In this document: in pieces, positions 13,801 to 64,000 of the stretch
Position numbering within the stretch: the first letter of the stretch is position 1
Layout: every line of letters starts with the position of its first letter
From: Rhodeus uyekii
Taxonomy: Eukaryota; Chordata; Actinopteri; Cypriniformes; Acheilognathidae
Length of the DNA stretch: 64,000 nt
Assembly: GCA_037043235.1 (NCBI GenBank)
Contig: JAWRVZ010000077.1
Location: forward strand, 992,001-1,056,000
Direction of reading: 5' to 3'
Position numbers and translations under genes: made by a program
The notes under the pieces: generated by a model
The model's input: the letters and a program-made list of their open reading frames with translations, nothing else
The model's database searches: none
Told to the model about the DNA's origin: nothing

Positions 13801-14022
13801 TACTCTACAAAACAAACATTGCAAATATTTTGCACATATGCATAGCTAATATCCAATGCCACGTACATAAAGCCGCACAGCCTTCTTTACTAATACAATA
13901 ACACGCAAACCAATGCAATAAACCATCACAGTCATTCTGAGCACAAGAGGTCACACACAAAACAACTATATTCCACACTGTGTTTTTATGAAAACACTGA
14001 CCCGTGCGTGCACAGTCCCCAT
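7812..14022 (-). CDS. samm50: samm50, SAM50/Omp85 beta-barrel assembly protein (complete)
   Basis: Core of the sorting and assembly machinery that inserts beta-barrel proteins into the mitochondrial outer membrane; also anchors cristae through MICOS. Coding exons, minus strand: 14022-14002, 13804-13694, 13358-13257, 12992-12905, 12552-12446, 11777-11647, 11523-11436, 11359-11231, 11152-11081, 10943-10857, 10689-10619, 9773-9706, 9614-9468, 8927-8786, 7857-7812. They total 1410 nt, i.e. 469 residues plus TGA, the same length as the human protein. The N-terminus is MGTVHAR; exon 1 codes only seven residues. A POTRA domain (about residues 45-125, [10 protein letters not shown]...) precedes the 16-strand Omp85 barrel. 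Exon 12 holds the family's VRGF loop-6 motif ([10 protein letters not shown]). The C-terminus QFGAGIRFL fits the beta-signal (polar-x-G-x-x-hydrophobic-x-hydrophobic). All splice sites are GT-AG; no lesion is seen. Confidence 0.96.
7858..14001 (-). other. samm50 introns
   Basis: Introns over 300 bp: 13359-13693, 12553-12904, 11778-12445, 9774-10618, 8928-9467 and 7858-8785. They are AT-rich. The intron 11778-12445 carries the palindromic element at 11848-11957. The intron 7858-8785 carries a GC-richer stretch (8460-8650, starting TTAAAGGTAGAGTAGGC) that looks like part of an interspersed repeat. The intron 9774-10618 has a poly-C run near 10087-10096. No RNA gene is recognised. Confidence 0.55.
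11848..11957. repeat. Short palindromic MITE-like element in samm50 intron 5
   Basis: The left end (TGTCAAGTCGATTAATTGCATCT) and the right end (AGATGTGATTAATCAATTTGACAGC) are imperfect inverted repeats around an AT-rich TATATA/ACACAC core. The terminal sequence is the same family as the larger palindrome at 18097-18306. Confidence 0.6.
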
Positions 14023-14168
14023 TGCTAGTGCAGAAATACCCTAAAGGCGTTGGAGGCGCTCAGCTGATCGTGGGAATGTAGAATATCGCAGTTATTATGA
14101 AGCAGAGAAGCCAACCCCCTTCAAGGAGGACGCCATGACACGCACCAGCTCGGCGAACCTGGACTGCG

Positions 14169-14173
14169 ATTGG
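14169..14173 (-). promoter_or_regulatory. CCAAT box (inverted), samm50 promoter
   Basis: ATTGG on the plus strand within GCGATTGGCTGG, a good NF-Y context, about 150 bp upstream of the samm50 ATG and in the GC-richer part of the divergent spacer. Confidence 0.45.
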
Positions 14174-14184
14174 CTGGAAGCATG

Positions 14185-14192
14185 TGACGTCA
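14185..14192. promoter_or_regulatory. Full consensus CRE (TGACGTCA)
   Basis: Perfect palindromic CREB/ATF site 12 bp from the inverted CCAAT box and about 165 bp upstream of the samm50 ATG. CREs next to CCAAT boxes are common in promoters of nuclear genes for mitochondrial proteins; a role here is inferred from position. Confidence 0.5.
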
Positions 14193-14909
14193 ACACACAG
14201 GCGGGTCCGTGGTGCGTGCGTGCGTGCGTGCGTGCGTTTCTTGGCGTCGCATGCTTTTCAGACGCGTTTCAGACACTAGATGTGAAAGTTAAGAACTTGA
14301 CATGAAGCGCGTCTTTTTGATTTTGTTGTAAACCCACTGTCGTAGACATGTTTCAAGACTTGTTTATAATGTAAAGTATCCTACCTCGGCATACATGGTC
14401 ATATAAAACCTGGAGATATCAGAGAATTTGTTATTTTCAGGCCTTGGAAAAAAATATACATAATATTGTCCTAATCTTTAAAAGTCATACGTTTTTTTGT
14501 CAACTTTTTTTGTCATTTATAAATTGCTCTTTGATTTTTTTTTATCATATCCAGTAATTAAGTGGATGGCCCTTCAGTCGGCAGGGGGCAGTGTAACCTC
14601 TCCTGTGGTTGGGATTTGATTGATTACACGAATTTTAATAAGTAACTACTCTCACACAACCAAACTCGGGAGAATATTTTTTGTTGAACTAAAAAGTACA
14701 ACTTTTGTCAATCCTGAGATGATAAGTTTAATACAAACCGAGAAACACTTTCAGTACGCTATTTTTAAATATCAATTTAACAATTCGGCCTTGTTAGGAA
14801 TTGCTATAGATCAGTAACATTTGTTATTTATTATCATAATGCAGACTGTTTATTTATCTCCCCCCCCCCCCCCGTTTATTGCAGTTATACTTTTTCATAT
14901 TTCACAATA

Positions 14910-15193
<284 letters not shown>

Positions 15194-15297
15194 GGATTTA
15201 GGCGCGCACTCACCATCTCTCTCTCTCTCTCTCTCTGTCCGTCTGTCTGTCTGCCCCCTTTCTTCCACCTCCCATCTCCTCCTCAAATGTGCGCAAA

Positions 15298-15302
15298 CCA
15301 AT
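15298..15302 (+). promoter_or_regulatory. CCAAT box upstream of scube1
   Basis: CCAATCAGCG lies about 110 bp upstream of the scube1 start codon, between a CT/TCTG run and exon 1. It is a good NF-Y match; its function is inferred only. Confidence 0.4.
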
Positions 15303-15409
15303 CAGCGGGCGTCTCGAGCTCTCGTGCTGGTTCTGCCAGCAGCAGCAGAAATCCTTCTTATCAAAGAAACGCACAACTGGAGAAGTCCATTCACTCACTG
15401 CCTCTAACC

Positions 15410-61915
<46,506 letters not shown>

Positions 61916-64000
61916 GTAACTCTTTTCTTCCTCTTTCTATGTGTTGCCATGGCGCTTGTGCTTCTACCCCCTCGTTTCTTTCTGTCCTTTAGTTTGTTTG
62001 AGTTGCTTTCCTTTCCTCTCCTTTCCTTTCCTTTGCCCTTCCCCCTGAGGTCACTCGTTCAATATTTCTGTCTGACCCTCCTACAAGTTAGAGAAATGCC
62101 CCTTCAAACATGACAAGGTTCCTTTTGCACTCTCCTTAAACTGTCTTCAACGCCGCCACCTCTTCTCTTTGACAAAAACAACACAACTAACAACTGACCT
62201 CTTTCATTCACTCCCATTTCCAAAGACGACAACAAAAACAACACTGGATTGCTCTACACTGGATAATAAAACAATATTTCACTATACGACTTTTTAGGCA
62301 GTGATTATAGTTGAACTGGGGGAACATTTGTGGGCTGAATACCGAACAAATAATGGCCAGATAATTTTATGGAGAAAGAATGACATGAGGGTTGGTCCAG
62401 TCCGTTCCACATAATAGAAGGTTGTGGGCTGTGGTGAACCACCGCAAAAGATGCCTGACATCATTTTTACACTCTATTAATAGTATGTGTTCTTAAAAAT
62501 CAAACATTGGCATTTATCATCTGGCCTGATTTACCTTCTGTCATATGCACTCCATAAACTCGGTGTCTGTACATTTGCTCACCATTAGAAATATTTCTAT
62601 TCTCTTTTAAAGTCAACATGAAATGCCAAACCTGTTTTACTTTCGGAATGTAGTGTTGTTTCCAATTGAACAAGATTCAATGAAAAAAATTTAGGGTTTG
62701 AAAATGTGATTTGACTGGTCATGAGAAAATGAATGTTACATACCAAAATAGACAACTTATAATTTATTTATTTATTTATATACTTACATGTATATGTTAT
62801 TTACAATAAAATGCAATACTTTGTTTCTTTGACTTTGGCCTTATAAGTGTGACCCCTTGTCTGAAAAAGGACGTTATAGAGGCAAATCAAGATTTTTTAT
62901 TGGTCACTTTTTATTATAATAATAGTGTGAATTGATGAACCATTCACATTCAGACCATGAATGTGTATTCTGAAAGTAAATGGGGTCAGTGTTGATTTTG
63001 TGTTGACTTTAATGTGCCTTTAATGGAGTGCGGAATAGAAATGCAGAATAAAGTTTTATTTTCCAGTTCATCTGCTACAGTTAGTTCTCCTAAGAGACAG
63101 AAGATAACTTGCACAGACTCAAACCAGCCATTTAGCCATTTATCCTTGAATTCATGAACCAAGGCCGAGATGTTGTCAGAAAAACAACAGATCTGTCTTT
63201 GCACGGCAGAAAAACTGTTTGTAAACTATTTGGGAGTACAGACCAGAAACCTTTTTTGAACAATGTTTAGAGGGCTAGTTTTTTGTGTGTGTGACCACAT
63301 CATTTTGTCTGGTTAATTTTTTTTTTAGCCAAATTATATTCAGTCCAGTTTTCAGTTCATATACAGTAAAGAAAAGAAAAAAAACATTGCTTCCTCAATC
63401 AACTTGACTCTTTAAGCCATTTCATCTTAAATTACATTAAACTGACATTAAACTTGAAATGCTGAAAACTGTTAAAGTAATGTAAAAAAAATATGTGGTC
63501 ATAACTAATTGATCATATAGAATTTCACAGTGTACATCTCTCACTACTGATTGCTTTTGACAGTTTTAGGTACACCCAGGAACCTGACGATGCAGATTTC
63601 TTCACCCTTTCACCCTTTATCGCCTTCCTTGAACCTTTAACAATCTCTGAAATAGTGTCCTTGGTTTATGAATGACCTTCTCCTCCCTGTTGTAGCTGCA
63701 TTGAAGAAAGACCAAACATTAACCCTCCCCTGTTTCTAACTCATTTCAGTTGAGTTTGCTGCCTGACCCCCCACACCTTCCCCCAAAAATTTCATTCAGT
63801 TTTTTTCCAGCACATATATACACACAGTATATTTAAACTATTGCACTTTTCATGCATATGCACACTAGATACTATGAACTGTATGGAGAGGTTGTGAAGA
63901 GCTTCGAGAGTCACATGTGATGTCATCACCATCTTCCTCACTGACCTCATCATTTCATCCATCTAAGATCATCTTCCAAGTTTCATAATGCACAAACGGC
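61916..64000 (+). other. scube1 intron 7 (left part, truncated by window end)
   Basis: No further EGF exon is visible before 64000. Holds the 406-bp element at 62607-63012 and a short TCCTTTCC run near 62010-62033. Confidence 0.5.
62607..63012. mobile_element. 406-bp non-autonomous DNA element with 12-bp inverted ends
   Basis: TTAAAGTCAACA at 62607-62618 is perfectly inverted as TGTTGACTTTAA at 63001-63012. The next bases also pair partly (TGAAA versus CAAAA). No coding content. Confidence 0.7.

Overview
The window is vertebrate nuclear DNA from a teleost fish, most likely a cyprinid (carp/zebrafish group). Three spliced genes with GT-AG introns and clear vertebrate orthologues are present. 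Introns and spacers carry interspersed families I recognise as typical of cyprinids: 'GGTTCTTTATTGGCATTGAT', 'AGTTCACCCAAA...TTTGGGTGAACT', and the 'ACCATTCAAAAGTTTGGGGT...GATCATGTGACACTGAAGACTGG' family. Long CA, TA, TCTA and CT microsatellites are abundant. The species cannot be fixed from the sequence alone.

Layout. (1) 1-5658, minus: 5' part of aldh1l2 (mitochondrial 10-formyltetrahydrofolate dehydrogenase). Nine coding exons run from the mitochondrial presequence to the carrier-domain serine; the aldehyde dehydrogenase part lies beyond the left edge. A decayed Tigger/pogo-type transposon (224-1023) sits in its leftmost intron. (2) 7812-14022, minus: complete samm50 (mitochondrial outer-membrane beta-barrel assembly), 15 coding exons summing to exactly 469 codons plus stop. 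(3) 14023-15409: head-to-head spacer with a CRE, CCAAT boxes and a TCTA/TCTG microsatellite of about 280 bp. (4) 15410-61915, plus: 5' part of scube1 (secreted EGF/CUB protein). It has a signal-peptide exon, six EGF exons minus one (five EGF-coding exons 2-6) and a 30-codon linker exon; the rest lies beyond the right edge.

The scube1 introns are huge and hold most of the repeats. In intron 4 a full-length BEL/Pao LTR retrotransposon (38007-45592, minus) has an intact 1938-codon gag-pol frame and a tRNA-Tyr-type primer binding site. Its 5-bp target duplication is CCATC, and its LTRs differ by one substitution plus two microsatellite length changes. It is therefore very young. It landed inside an older minisatellite of roughly 60-bp units built from CTGT/CTAT/CCAT tetramers (37497-38006 and 45593-48312).

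aldh1l2 and samm50 encode mitochondrial proteins and lie in tandem. samm50 and scube1 are divergent and could share promoter sequence, but nothing here shows co-regulation. I found no RNA genes, no CRISPR array and no convincing new biological system. The most notable items are the young BEL/Pao insertion, its YVDN reverse-transcriptase motif, the furin-like site in the scube1 linker exon, and several palindromic or unexplained intronic segments.
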